Below are positions 9,779-19,292 of a DNA stretch of 27,906 nucleotides, piece after piece. Source of the stretch: Carex sylvatica (Eukaryota; Streptophyta; Magnoliopsida; Poales; Cyperaceae); NCBI GenBank assembly GCA_964058845.1, contig CAXKVR010000577.1:1-27906 (forward strand). Direction: 5' to 3'. The first letter of the stretch is position 1. Every line of letters begins with the position of its first letter. Below the pieces are notes generated by a model. It did no database searches. It saw nothing but the letters and a program-made list of their open reading frames with translations, and had not been told where the DNA came from. The position numbers were made by a program, and so were the translations under genes.

Positions 9779-10778
9779 TTCACGAGGTGAAGAAAGTTTA
9801 AAAATAATTCTTGAAATATTCATTTTATTATCTCTCCAAATAAATAGATGAACTAAATAACTTTTGTAGATTTTATTAATAATTTCTGAATTTTTTTTGA
9901 AAGTTGAAATGAATCATTTATGAATTTTTAAATTTTTTACAAATAATATGTAAATTATTCCCATGAATCATATTTGTAGATAAATTCATTTGGAATTTTA
10001 AGTTTATTTTGAATTTTATGTTTGTTATATTTTTGTGTATGCTCTTTAGTACAGTGTATACTTTTTCAGTACCGGGCATTCGGGCAATGGTGGTTGATTT
10101 TTAAAATTATATGTCACATCCAAGGCATGAGGAATTTTCCGAGCCGTGTCAAAATTGAAAGCGCGACGAACAAGTTTTTGGAAGAGAATTTAATTCATAA
10201 ATTATTACGAAACAACGGGGAAGGAACGAACGACTCGTTCAAAGGTTCAAATGAAGGGGGTTGGTTTAATTCATAAATCACCGAACCCTTTTTGAATGTT
10301 GTTATGAGTTATGACTTGGTCTTGGTACCCCAAACCAAGTACAATGGATCTTTTGTGTCCGTTGTGTGCATCTCTTTCATTTGTAAATTGCTTCATGACA
10401 TCTTATGTTTACAAAATTTATTTATTTATGAGAATAAGAGAAGTATAACAAATTATAGTTTGTTTATAAATATCATTTACAATCTTTTATATAAAATATT
10501 GTATATTAATTTTAAAGACGTAGATTGGCGACTACTGTGGAATTATTTGAAAATTTATTTGGTGAAGGACCAATAGACAAATTGATATGCACTTTATCGA
10601 AATATATAATTTTAATTGTTTTTATTTTAACAGTTGCAATAAGGTTCCTCAATAACAACATACAAACACATAAAAAGTAAATTTCTCAATTATTCTCATT
10701 AAAACAATAACATATGAACATTTTCTTAATTTGCAAAAAAAAAAAAAACTATCATCTGCAGTATCGTAGGGAACAGAG
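9779..10778. other. AT-rich sequence, no gene recognised
   Basis: Open frames of 84 and 94 codons at 10022-10276 and 10292-10576 are low-complexity and match no family I know. 10100-10260 is slightly richer in G+C. No splice or promoter structure supports a gene. Confidence 0.45.
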
Positions 10779-11135
10779 TAGGGGTGAAAACGGAGTGGAT
10801 ACATAGCGGATAGTGGTAAAATCATATTCATATTCTTTTTTTAATTTTCTAGATACAGATATAGATATGGATCGGATCGGATATTTATTAAAATAATATA
10901 CAAAATATTAAAATTCATAATATTTATCTAATTATAATGATGAATAACAATATTTTTTTATAATATACATTAAAATATATGATCTATATCTATTATTCAG
11001 ATACGTATAATTGAAATATAAAACCATATCAGAATCTATATCCACACAGATATTAAAATATAAGATATCCAAATATAATTTTTCAAATATGAGTCAAATA
11101 CGGATAAGATATTATCCATACCGTTTTCACCCTTA
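10779..11135. mobile_element. hAT-like MITE with TAGGGGTGAAAACGG ends
   Basis: Left end TAGGGGTGAAAACGG, right end the complement of TAAGGGTGAAAACGG (one mismatch in 15). The inside is rich in GATATGGAT/ATATCC words. The flanking 8 bp, GAACAGAG and GGACATAC, agree at 5 of 8 positions, compatible with an old hAT target duplication. Confidence 0.75.
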
Positions 11136-11421
11136 GGACATACTATTCCTAGCTGAACCAAAATCAATTCAAAACCTATTTAGAATATAGGGATTAATTT
11201 TGAAATTTATGTCAGATTATAATGGACGACTCAGATCTCATTCTACACGGTCAGGTCTGTATTAAAAAAGAACCACCTAAAATGAAGGCAACACAAAGGA
11301 CCACACAATCCAGGCCACAAGGTCCTTTGCCTTCCCAGTCATCATTCGTGAAGCACCACTCATAAGTCATAAGTCATTATTCTCTTTCATTGTAGTCTTT
11401 CTTCTTCCCCGTAGAGAGATA

Positions 11422-11621
11422 GGAGTAGGTTCGATGGGCATTGGACCTACTTTTAGATTCAATTAGCTCTTTCAACGTACGATTAGCATTAAGATATGTG
11501 CGCACGGAAATTGATAAAAAATCATACGGATTTTAATACGGAGCGCACGATTATTGATGCAATTGGATGGTCAGATCACCCATCGAACCAAAGTAGGTCC
11601 AATGGGCATCGGACCTACTCC
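11422..11621. repeat. Inverted-repeat element upstream of ATL gene 1
   Basis: GGAGTAGGTTCGATG at the left end is matched by the complement of GGAGTAGGTCCGATG at the right end. Each end is itself nearly palindromic (GTAGGTYCRATGGGCATYGGACCTAC at 11425-11450 and 11593-11618). About 200 bp long. It lies within 0.5 kb of the gene 1 start codon and no counterpart is seen upstream of gene 2, so it is probably a small MITE rather than an ancestral promoter element. Confidence 0.5.
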
Positions 11622-11722
11622 GAAGTGTCCCGTAGAACCCCTTTGTCAAGTCAGCGCACACCTCTTCCTCAATTTTCTATAATTTTTTTCTTTTTTACAC
11701 ACACAAACCATACGCAGACCTC

Positions 11723-11743
11723 TCTCGGTCTCCTCCTATATTA
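11723..11743 (+). promoter_or_regulatory. Core promoter of ATL gene 1
   Basis: TCTCGGTCTC followed by a CT stretch and CTATATTA, a weak TATA box about 150 bp before the ATG. The same TCTCGGTCTC then TATATAA arrangement occurs before gene 2 (17923-17942), so the core promoter was duplicated with the gene. No transcript data, so the start site is inferred. Confidence 0.5.
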
Positions 11744-11779
11744 GTTCTATCCCAAATCAGTTAGTTTACTAAATACTAA

Positions 11780-11782
<3 letters not shown>

Positions 11783-11813
<31 letters not shown>
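11783..11813 (+). repeat. (CT)n microsatellite in the 5' leader of ATL gene 1
   Basis: An uninterrupted 31-nt CT dinucleotide run between the TATA box and the ATG. CT/GA runs in plant leaders are known binding sites for BBR/BPC GAGA-binding factors. Gene 2 has only short CT clusters at the matching place, so the run has expanded in gene 1. Confidence 0.8.
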
Positions 11814-11814
<1 letters not shown>

Positions 11815-11888
11815 AGGAAATCAAAAGCACATATCTAAAATTCTGAAACAAAACCAGAACTAAAGGTTCAATCTTGAAATCCTTGGCC

Positions 11889-12782
11889 ATGTCAGACTCG
11901 CACACAAGTCCTGCAAACCTCAGTACATCAGCAGCCGTGACAATCAGTAATGGTGTATTACTGGCTTCGCTAATATTCCTGTTTCTAGTAGTAGTCTTCG
12001 TATTTCTTCTCTATCTATATGCAAAGAGGTTCATGGGCTCACAATTTCTGAATTCCTCACAACCCCATTTCACCTTTGTAAGCGACAATTTACCGGTTGT
12101 ACGCCGAGGCCTCGACACAGCCGTGCTTCAATCCTTGCCGGTAATGGTTTTCGATGCGAAAGAGTTTAAAGAAGGGCTGGAGTGCTCGGTTTGTTTGTCC
12201 GATATATCCGACGGAGAGGAGGTGAGAATTCTACCAAAATGCAATCATGGGTTCCATGTCAACTGTATAGACATGTGGTTTCATTCTCATTCGACATGTC
12301 CTCTGTGCCGTAGTGCGGTTGGTAACGAATCGGTACACACCCAAGAACAAAATGCTGAGTCGGTACAGAGTCAGTCATTGGATGCTGTTTCACGGGAAAA
12401 CTATGTGACTGAACCCCGGGTCTTACCAACCAATATATTATTTTGGGGTACCCAGGATGACGTATCTACTGGTGCGGTACAAGAATTGACATCTAGTTCC
12501 AATGGTACCGGTTCGAGGAAAAGAGGTGTTCCTGACGCACTCGTCATTGACATACCGAGACGAGCAATGGAAAATATGGTACCATCACCTATGACCCCTT
12601 TGCCTCCAAGTGTGATGCCATCAGATGAGATGAAATCGCCGGTTTCAGCTCGGTTTAGGTCTCTTAAGAGGCTTCTAAGTAGAGGGAAACAGGTTGTGGG
12701 GCCCTCTGCCAGTCCAAGAGGAGGTGATATTGAGCAAGGGATTGTTCATACTCCCAAAACACCAAGAAGTTTTCAAGGGTAA
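11889..12782 (+). CDS. ATL-family RING-H2 E3 ubiquitin ligase, copy 1 (297 aa)
   Basis: Intronless gene for a membrane-anchored E3 ligase that would pass ubiquitin from an E2 enzyme to target proteins. Residues 22-45 are a hydrophobic membrane segment after a short polar N-terminus. The ATL hallmark GLD is at 74-76. The RING-H2 domain is complete, with zinc ligands C99, C102, C118, H120, H123, C126, C137 and C140 (C-x2-C-x15-C-x-H-x2-H-x2-C-x10-C-x2-C) and the conserved Trp at 130. The C-terminal tail holds SLKRLLSRGKQVVGPSASP and GGDIEQG, as in the ATL2/ATL3-like subgroup. The longer frame from 11874 begins with TTG. The ATG at 11889 (GCCATGTCA) gives MSDSHTSP, matching MSDNQGSS of copy 2, so it is the start chosen. 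Some ATLs are rapidly induced by elicitors or stress; a role for this one is not shown. Targets unknown. Confidence 0.93.
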   Translation: MSDSHTSPANLSTSAAVTISNGVLLASLIFLFLVVVFVFLLYLYAKRFMGSQFLNSSQPHFTFVSDNLPVVRRGLDTAVLQSLPVMVFDAKEFKEGLECSVCLSDISDGEEVRILPKCNHGFHVNCIDMWFHSHSTCPLCRSAVGNESVHTQEQNAESVQSQSLDAVSRENYVTEPRVLPTNILFWGTQDDVSTGAVQELTSSSNGTGSRKRGVPDALVIDIPRRAMENMVPSPMTPLPPSVMPSDEMKSPVSARFRSLKRLLSRGKQVVGPSASPRGGDIEQGIVHTPKTPRSFQG

Positions 12783-14520
12783 ATTAGTAAACATTAAATT
12801 TTGATTTGTTGTTGGGTATAAAAGGAAATTGGATATACATATATAGTTACCAGTTCCATGTTGAATTGGGTTCTCACCAATCATTGGAAATTTGGAACAT
12901 ATTCATGTGTTCGTTGAATTTTTTTTTTTTTTTTCACTTTGCTCAAAGGATCCGTTATTTGTTTTTTTCTTATTGATGATTAATTACATTGTAACTACGT
13001 GGCTCTAAAATAGATGAACTTGTACAAATATTGGTTCAATTAATTATCGCTATTTAATGCAACAGTTCCTTGGTTTTGCTATTTTTGAAATCTCTTAAAT
13101 TCTGTTCAGACTATTCAGTCCTCAAATTGAATGTTTTTTTTACTGAAATGTTGATTTACAGTGTGTGCACTTTTGCTTGGTACAAATCAAGACAATTAAT
13201 TTGTTTCAGTTTTTCTGCACAATTCAATGTACCAGTTTGGTACCACTTAAACATATTTATCAAATCCAAAAAATAGAAGGACATAAAAAGGACCAACAAA
13301 CTGAGCATAACACTTAGTCGAAAACATAGAACGGTACCAGTAAATTTTTATTCTTGTTTCTGAAAATGTGACCAAAACTTTTGAAATAAAAAAAAACCGA
13401 AAATCGAAACAAAGTTGCAGAACCGAATATCTCATCCTAAATTTCACAAACTGTAATACGCAACATTTGATTCCTTGTACATTGACGAGCCCAGCCAGAA
13501 AAGAACCAAAGCTTCGTGTAAACAAAACCTAAAAACTTCGGATCACTTCTTAATTCTTGGTACAGATAATGTGGGGCTTGATGTACTGATGACATGATGC
13601 ATTTCTTTGTTTTATTAAGTTCAATTTTTATTTCATTCGAATTTTTTTACCAGAGTAATCTGGTTTTACTTTTTATAAACAGAAAAAGAAGTGAATTCAA
13701 AAGGAAATATAAGAAAGCATTCTATTACCAGTACTGGTACCAAAACGGTACAGACTACCCACTTGTCCTATTAAATCAAGCTCTAAAGTCTAAAACCCTT
13801 AAGAAACCTTCTGTTATCTAAACTGTATAACAAAAAACCTCCTAAGGAAATAACAGTGTTACATATCAACCATATTAGATATAACATAACTCTAAATCTT
13901 ATACAAGAACAACCCTATGAAAATATTAAATCATAACAATCAACTGAAAACAAGCAGCATATCAACCCATCTGTAAAAAACTAAAAATAAAACATCAGAG
14001 CTTGACCATATCACCAACATAGCTCTACCAAATAACAAACCAACAAAAAATTTCACAATATGATGAAACCATTTTTATTCATTCAACTTCATTATTTAAT
14101 TAATTTCATTCACAATTTCTTATACTCTCTCCAACTGTGGTAATTTTCGTTATAATTTGTAGGGACAATGACAACGACAACGACTTTATTAATGTCTCTG
14201 CATCTTGTATAATATGTAGAAGGATATTCTCATACGCTTTAAGACATAGTCAATGAAATTGTATTATTTTTCTAAAAACGTGTAGGAATTCTTAACAACA
14301 ACTATGAGCCTATGGGGTGAACTAGGGATGCAACATTCTGTGTTAAAAAAAATTGTATTTTTTTTTTCTAAACTATGTGGTTCTTTATTGAATATTACTC
14401 CCAAGTATTTAATTTGGTTAAACTAACCTCACAACGGTAAAATATCACTATTATTACAAAATAGTCACCTTAGTATTCCATATAAATAATACATTTATGA
14501 AAACGAACTTTCATTTTATC
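12783..14520. other. 3' flank of ATL gene 1 and AT-rich spacer
   Basis: The first 120 bp (TAAATTAGTAAA onward, GGATTTGTTG-like, GAATTGGGTTCT) align with the 3' flank of gene 2, so they are 3' UTR shared by descent. Beyond about 12910 nothing is recognised. Open frames of 68-92 codons at 13070-13276, 13247-13525 and 13594-13821 are low-complexity and look random. Confidence 0.5.
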
Positions 14521-14534
14521 AAATGTTTTAAATG
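14521..14534. repeat. Left target-site duplication of the LINE
   Basis: AAATGTTTTAAATG here is repeated exactly at 15409-15422, bracketing the LINE fragment. The ATG that opens the apparent 14532 reading frame is the last three bases of this duplicated host sequence, not a LINE start codon. Confidence 0.85.
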
Positions 14535-15180
14535 AAAACCTTAGTGCACCAATTACAAGATTTCACAAAAATGTTCTTAGACGGATTATCTGAACAAGCC
14601 ATAGAGCAACTTTTAGAACTAGCTAATGAGTTGAGACAAAATAGATTTACAAATGTGATTACTGAGCAAATAGATGATGCATATTGGAGGGGCGATAATT
14701 TGAGAAAATTTACAGTGAAATCAACATACAAGTTGTTAACACAGGATCTAGTTATTAAATCAAGGTTAAAAGTAATTTGAAAAATTAATACTCCACCACG
14801 AATGAAGATTTTTACTTGGTTAATGCTACAAAATAAAATCTTAACAACGGACAATCTAGCCAAGAGAGGATGGAACATGCCAAGCATATGTGTACTATGC
14901 AGAAGCGATGGTGAATTGGTTGCTCACATATTTGCAGAATGTAATTTTACTTTATCAATAAAAAATGAAGTGTTCAACAATTTCGCAATTCAGATAGACA
15001 GACATATGGACTACAAGCAATTGCTGACAGAAAAAAGAGTCTCCAAGAAGGCAATAGAAATCACAATCATCACAAACTTTATTATCTAGCGTGAAAGATG
15101 TACAAGAATCTTTAGAGAGGTCAGCAAACCGCAGTCCATGCTGATAGAAGAAATACAAACACAATGGCGTTACTTGAATT
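14535..15180 (+). pseudogene. LINE ORF2 C-terminus with zf-RVT zinc-binding domain
   Basis: One frame reads through FTVKSTYKLL, then INTPPRMKIFTWLMLQNKIL, then LAKRGWNMPSICVLCRSDGE and HIFAECNFT, the reverse-transcriptase zinc-binding (zf-RVT) region found near the C-terminus of plant LINE ORF2, with its C-x2-C and H-x4-C ligands. Two in-frame stops break it, TGA at 14778 and TAG at 15087. In both places family members usually have Trp (W.IN.PP and IW.ER), so single changes of TGG explain them. Non-functional. Confidence 0.85.
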
Positions 15181-15408
15181 AGGAAGGAATGAAAAAACAA
15201 AGAAAAAAAAGAGACATAAATTCTAATTTTATTTTATTTTAATTTATTTTTGCTTTCTAATTTTAATGTTTTCTTTTTTCTTTTTGATTAATAAGCTTAC
15301 TACTTCTGAGCTTTGTTTTGAGTTTGTACTAAGAGTTTTAGTTCAAAGCCTGATCATTTTTAATCAATATAACAAATGAGGACTCAGATTCTCATTTTTC
15401 ATCAAAAA
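14535..15408 (+). mobile_element. 5'-truncated non-LTR retrotransposon (LINE)
   Basis: An insertion of about 874 bp flanked by 14-bp direct repeats and ending in a short A run (ATCAAAAAAA), the usual result of target-primed reverse transcription with early termination. It retains only the last part of ORF2 plus an AT-rich 3' UTR (15183-15400). There is no endonuclease and no reverse-transcriptase catalytic core. Confidence 0.88.
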
Positions 15409-15422
15409 AAATGTTTTAAATG
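15409..15422. repeat. Right target-site duplication of the LINE
   Basis: Exact repeat of 14521-14534. The first As may be shared with the LINE poly-A tail. Confidence 0.85.
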
Positions 15423-16064
15423 TAGTTAGCTACTGCATAGTACATAAGCACTTTAAGCAGTAATGCGAATGCATATGAATATTATACACAAATAGTATAT
15501 GTATATGTACATTAATTTTAAAAGAAATACAAAACTTACTAATGAAATAGAACTTCTTAGAGAATGTATATGTATCTGGCAACCACTGCCTGATTTGTTC
15601 AAAAAAAAAACGAGAATGTAAGTTAAACACAAGAAAGTTACAATAATATATATACACACAATTATATTCTTAGATTTTTTGTATATCTAACATGATGAAA
15701 AATTAAAAAATAAATCATTTTTAGTAAAAATCTTGAAAATCAAGTCACCTAACTATTTAATATTTAAAAAAAAAATAATATATAAATTTTGAACATATGA
15801 TCTTTCATATGAAAAACATTATTTTTTTGCAACAAATATCGGTTCTCGAGAACTAAATTTATTATTAAATATGCATATTATATGTATTGACCTTGGCCCA
15901 TAAACGATGCACCCTGCGTGACAGAGATGCTTAGAGACCTAACAAGTTTAACGATACATCACTCATAGACGAATGAAAAAACTCAACTCAAAGATACAAT
16001 TTGATAATAATAACTATCTAGCTACTTGCTTACATTAAGTTTGTTGAGTTGTTATATAGTCATA
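15423..16064. other. AT-rich spacer, nothing recognised
   Basis: Minus-strand open frames at 15430-15659 overlap in two frames and are low-complexity (TATA/ACAC-rich codons). No gene supported. Confidence 0.45.
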
Positions 16065-16881
16065 TTCTATCTACCGAAATTTTTATTAATATTAAAAAAA
16101 ATTGAAATTTAAAAAAATAACCAGTTTGACAATGAATTTCGAAAAGTATCCAAACTGCAATTTTTTTTTGCGGTTTCAAGGCCTAAAACCGCAAAAAAAA
16201 AATTGCGGTTTTATAATTCCAAAGCCACGTTAAAAAAAAAAATCGCAAATTTTTTTTGCGGTTTTACAATTCAAAAACAGTGTTTTAAAAAAAAACCGCA
16301 AATATTTATTGCGATTTTTCATTTTTTCAGCTTTTTTTTATTTAAATAGAAAATTTATAATTTATTTATTTTTTATATTAAAATATTAGAAATATTTAAT
16401 ATATTTCTTTGAAAATAGATGAAATACTATATAATTTGATTTATTTGAAAGAATGCTACAAATAATCCGGATCAACATTTTTCATGCCGAATTTTTTGCA
16501 GTTGTAAGAAAAATTAATATATTTCTTTATGTGTTATTGGAAAAAAATAAAAATGCTTAGATTCTCAGTTATTGATCCCAGTTTAAAAGTCATTTCTAGG
16601 TAATACAGAAATTATTGTCATCCTTTCTAGTGCATTAAATTTATAAAAAGTTATATCTATTTTGAGAATTATTTTTAATAACAATCATTAAATAATTATT
16701 TTTTTTTAAATCCAGTGCCAAACTGTAATTATAATCCGCAATTTTTTTTTGCGATTTTAGGTCTTGAAACCGCAAATTTTTTTTTGCGGTTTGGGTACTT
16801 TTCGAAATCCAGTGCCAAACTGTAATTTTTTAAAATTTCAATTTTTTTTTGGATATTAATAAAAAAAATTGGTTCTATCTA
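16065..16881. mobile_element. MULE-type non-autonomous element with 9-bp target duplication
   Basis: TTCTATCTA occurs exactly at 16065-16073 and 16873-16881, bracketing a 799-bp unit. Its ends form terminal inverted repeats of more than 100 bp (CC-AATTTTTATTAATAT, then GAAATTT, then TTTCGAAAAGTAYCCAAACYG). A 9-bp duplication with long inverted repeats is the signature of Mutator-like elements. Inside both arms, CCGCAAA(A)n and T(n)GCGGTTTT words alternate, giving several nested hairpins. No transposase reading frame is present. Confidence 0.85.
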
Positions 16882-16934
16882 TATATGCTTCCTAACATTT
16901 ATCACAATTCATAACTACTTTAATTTACTATTTC

Positions 16935-17204
16935 CAAGGCTCTAAATAGCGATTATAGCGCTATACCTTTTAAGATCCAAAAAAACTATAGCGCAATCAA
17001 AACTAACTTTTAGAATCATTATAAAAAAAAATTCAAGGTTTTAAATAGCGATTATAGCGCTATAGCTTTTAAGATTTGAAAAAACTATAGCGCAATCATA
17101 ACTAACTTTTAGAAACATTATAAAAAAAACAATTAATAGCGTTATAGCTTTTGAGATTCGAAAAAGCTATAACACAGCTATACATAGCTAGCTATTAAAA
17201 CCCT
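16935..17204. mobile_element. hAT-like element with 99-bp internal repeats
   Basis: Starts CAAGGCTCTAAATAGCGATT and ends GCTATTAAAACCCT, roughly inverted. From 16935 a 99-bp unit (AAATAGCGATTATAGCGCTATA ... ACTAACTTTTAGAA) is repeated at 17034, with a shorter third unit from about 17129. TATAGCGCTATA is palindromic. No matching 8-bp flanks found. Confidence 0.6.
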
Positions 17205-17922
17205 AACTGTTCCTAAAATAGTAAAATAACATAATAACATCCTAGAGCCACTTACAAGACAATTCAAACATCATAACACTAACTACTATTATTTTTCATA
17301 GATGACTAAACAAAATTCACATCTAACTTGTTAATGACAAATTGATCAAAATACAAAAGTTGTGACATAGCTTGTAAGCTTTCCATAAAAAAATTCAACT
17401 GAATTGGAACTTATATGAAAAGGTTATATACAAAACACAAACAATTAATTTATATATGTGTTCAAGAGAGAAAGGTTTCTGACCCGAATTGAATTAATGC
17501 TGACTTGGGCCAGAGTAAATAAATCTGAACGGACTTACCGATGCTCTATAGATAGGAATAGGACAATGGATTGTTGACCTGGACTGCCTATGCAGCTGAC
17601 GTGGCCTCTGACGCGATCCGAAGTGTGTCACGTATGAAGTCCTATATAAACAAGTTATAATATTCAAATTTCACACTAAATTTTCTATAACAAAGTGTGA
17701 ATTCTCTGCCCTGGGCATGCAATATTTAGATCCTCTGATCCCGCTCTCAAATAAGCCCTCTAGATCGAATCTGGTATACCTAAGGTACCTGATCTTATGG
17801 AATACTCTATTTGGAATATAGTGGTTTGCTTCAAGAGTCGTGTTCGGAGATCGATGTCCCTTTCTCAGTTCCCTTCCTCACCGCCCCCTCTCTTTGACTT
17901 GTATTTGCCAAGACTGACTCTG
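17205..17922 (+). promoter_or_regulatory. Upstream region of ATL gene 2
   Basis: About 0.7 kb of non-coding DNA before the core promoter. It contains TGACGTGG at 17597-17604, a plausible bZIP-type (ACGT-core) site. The stretch 17474-17498 (AAGGTTTCTGACCCGAATTG...) is the left limit of homology with the pseudogene copy at 20521. Everything from about 17499 to 18210 is missing in that copy. Confidence 0.4.
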
Positions 17923-17965
17923 TCTCGGTCTCTCTTATATAATTTTCTCTTCTCTCCTATATAAA
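17923..17965 (+). promoter_or_regulatory. Core promoter of ATL gene 2
   Basis: TCTCGGTCTC at 17923-17932 is shared with gene 1. TATATAA at 17936 and a stronger TATATAAA at 17958-17965 follow, the latter about 93 bp before the ATG. CT-rich leader sequence follows. The start site is inferred. Confidence 0.55.
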
Positions 17966-18057
17966 TATAATTTTCTCCTCAACTCATAACCCATCTCCCT
18001 CTCTCTAAATCACAAGCAAAACTAAAACCGAAGACTTAATCTGAAAACTCTCTGACA

Positions 18058-18927
18058 ATGTCAGATAATCAAGGATCATCTCCAGACCTCAATACTACAG
18101 CATTCCTAAACAGCAATGGAGCATTACTGTGTATAGTTATATTTATGTTCTTAGTAGTAGTCGTGATAGGTCTATTCTATCTTTATGCAAAAAAGGCCAT
18201 GCGTAACGGCCACTTAGCCCCTGCGACCGACAATTTACCAGTGATCAGCCGTGGCCTTGACTTGGCTGTGCTTCAATCCTTGAAAGTTACAATTTTTGAT
18301 GCAAAGGGTTTCAAAAACCAGCTGGAGTGCGCGGTCTGTTTGTCGGATGTAGACGAAGGAGAGGAGGTGAGAATTCTACCAAAATGCAATCATGGATTCC
18401 ATGTAAAGTGCATAGACATGTGGTTTCATTCTCACACGACTTGTCCTCTGTGCCGTAGTGCGGTTGGTACCGACCCGGTACACACCCAAGAACCAAATTT
18501 AGAGTCGGTACAGGCTCACTCATTGAATGCCGTTTCACGGGAAGGCTATGTGACTGAAGGCCAGGTACTGCCGACCAACATGTTGTTTTACGGTACCCAG
18601 AATGATGTTACTACAGGTATGGTACAGGTAACCATATCTAGTTCCAACAGTTCTTGCTCAAGGGAAAGAGGAGATACTGGTACGCTTGTTATCGATGGGC
18701 CGAGATGGACAACGAAAAACATGGTACCGTCACCTATATCGATTTTGCCTACAAGTGCAATGGCACCAGAGGAGATGAAATCGCCGGTTTCAGCTGGGTT
18801 TAGGTCTCTTAAGAGGCTCCTAAGCAGAGGGAAACAGGTTGTGGGGCCCTCTGCCAGTCCAAGAGGAGGTGATATTGAGCAAGGGATTGTTCATACTCCC
18901 AAAACACCAACAAGTTTTGAAAGGTAA
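18058..18927 (+). CDS. ATL-family RING-H2 E3 ubiquitin ligase, copy 2 (289 aa)
   Basis: Intact, intronless paralogue of copy 1. A short polar N-terminus is followed by a membrane segment at residues 21-44, the GLD signature at 66-68, and a complete RING-H2 with ligands C91, C94, C110, H112, H115, C118, C129 and C132 in canonical ATL spacing, with Trp at 122. Between the RING and the tail the sequence is Ser/Thr-rich and less conserved. The tail keeps EEMKSPVSAGFRSLKRLLSR and DIEQG. Differences from copy 1 include loss of about 10 residues between the membrane segment and GLD. Expected to be a membrane-bound E3 ligase; substrate unknown. Start ATG (ACAATGTCA) lies in the same context as copy 1. 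Downstream is a partial tandem copy (20554-21233). Confidence 0.94.
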   Translation: MSDNQGSSPDLNTTAFLNSNGALLCIVIFMFLVVVVIGLFYLYAKKAMRNGHLAPATDNLPVISRGLDLAVLQSLKVTIFDAKGFKNQLECAVCLSDVDEGEEVRILPKCNHGFHVKCIDMWFHSHTTCPLCRSAVGTDPVHTQEPNLESVQAHSLNAVSREGYVTEGQVLPTNMLFYGTQNDVTTGMVQVTISSSNSSCSRERGDTGTLVIDGPRWTTKNMVPSPISILPTSAMAPEEMKSPVSAGFRSLKRLLSRGKQVVGPSASPRGGDIEQGIVHTPKTPTSFER

Positions 18928-19292
18928 ATTGGTAAAAGTTGAATCTGGATTTGTTGTGGGGTAAACGAATTGATATATATCATTCATGTGTGTATACATT
19001 TTTGTATATATATATATAGGTACAGTTTCAAAGTGGAACTGGGTTCTTTTAATTTGTACAAAGGATCTTCTTCTTCTTTTTTTTCTTAATGAAAATTATA
19101 CAGCTAATGACCTTGGGCACAAACTAGTTGATTTTGTTGAATAATTGCCATATATATACAATAGTTTTTTTTTTATTGTTTACACAGTTCTGATTGTTAA
19201 TACATACACAAATTCTTGCTACGCTAGCAATTAATTCTTTTTAATTTGTTAGTTAATATTTGATATTGAAAGTTTTGAAATATCTTAATGTC
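18928..19292 (+). other. 3' flank of ATL gene 2 (duplicated segment, part 1)
   Basis: The 3' UTR begins like those of gene 1 and the pseudogene (TAAATTGGTAAAAGTTGAAT). A short TA tract sits at about 19003-19018. From about 19055 (TGTACAAAGGATCT) the sequence matches 26208 onward, the flank of the pseudogene copy displaced by a transposon block. Confidence 0.7.

Noticed and set aside
10022..10576. Two adjacent open frames of 84 and 94 codons
   Set aside because: Low-complexity translations, different frames, no splice or promoter signals and no family resemblance.
11874..11888. Start of ATL gene 1 at 11874
   Set aside because: That codon is TTG, which is not expected as a start in a plant nuclear gene. 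The ATG at 11889 aligns with the start of copy 2.
18311..18538. 75-codon minus-strand frame opposite ATL copy 2
   Set aside because: Shadow of the RING coding sequence; the similar frame at 20654-20866 is the same effect in the pseudogene.
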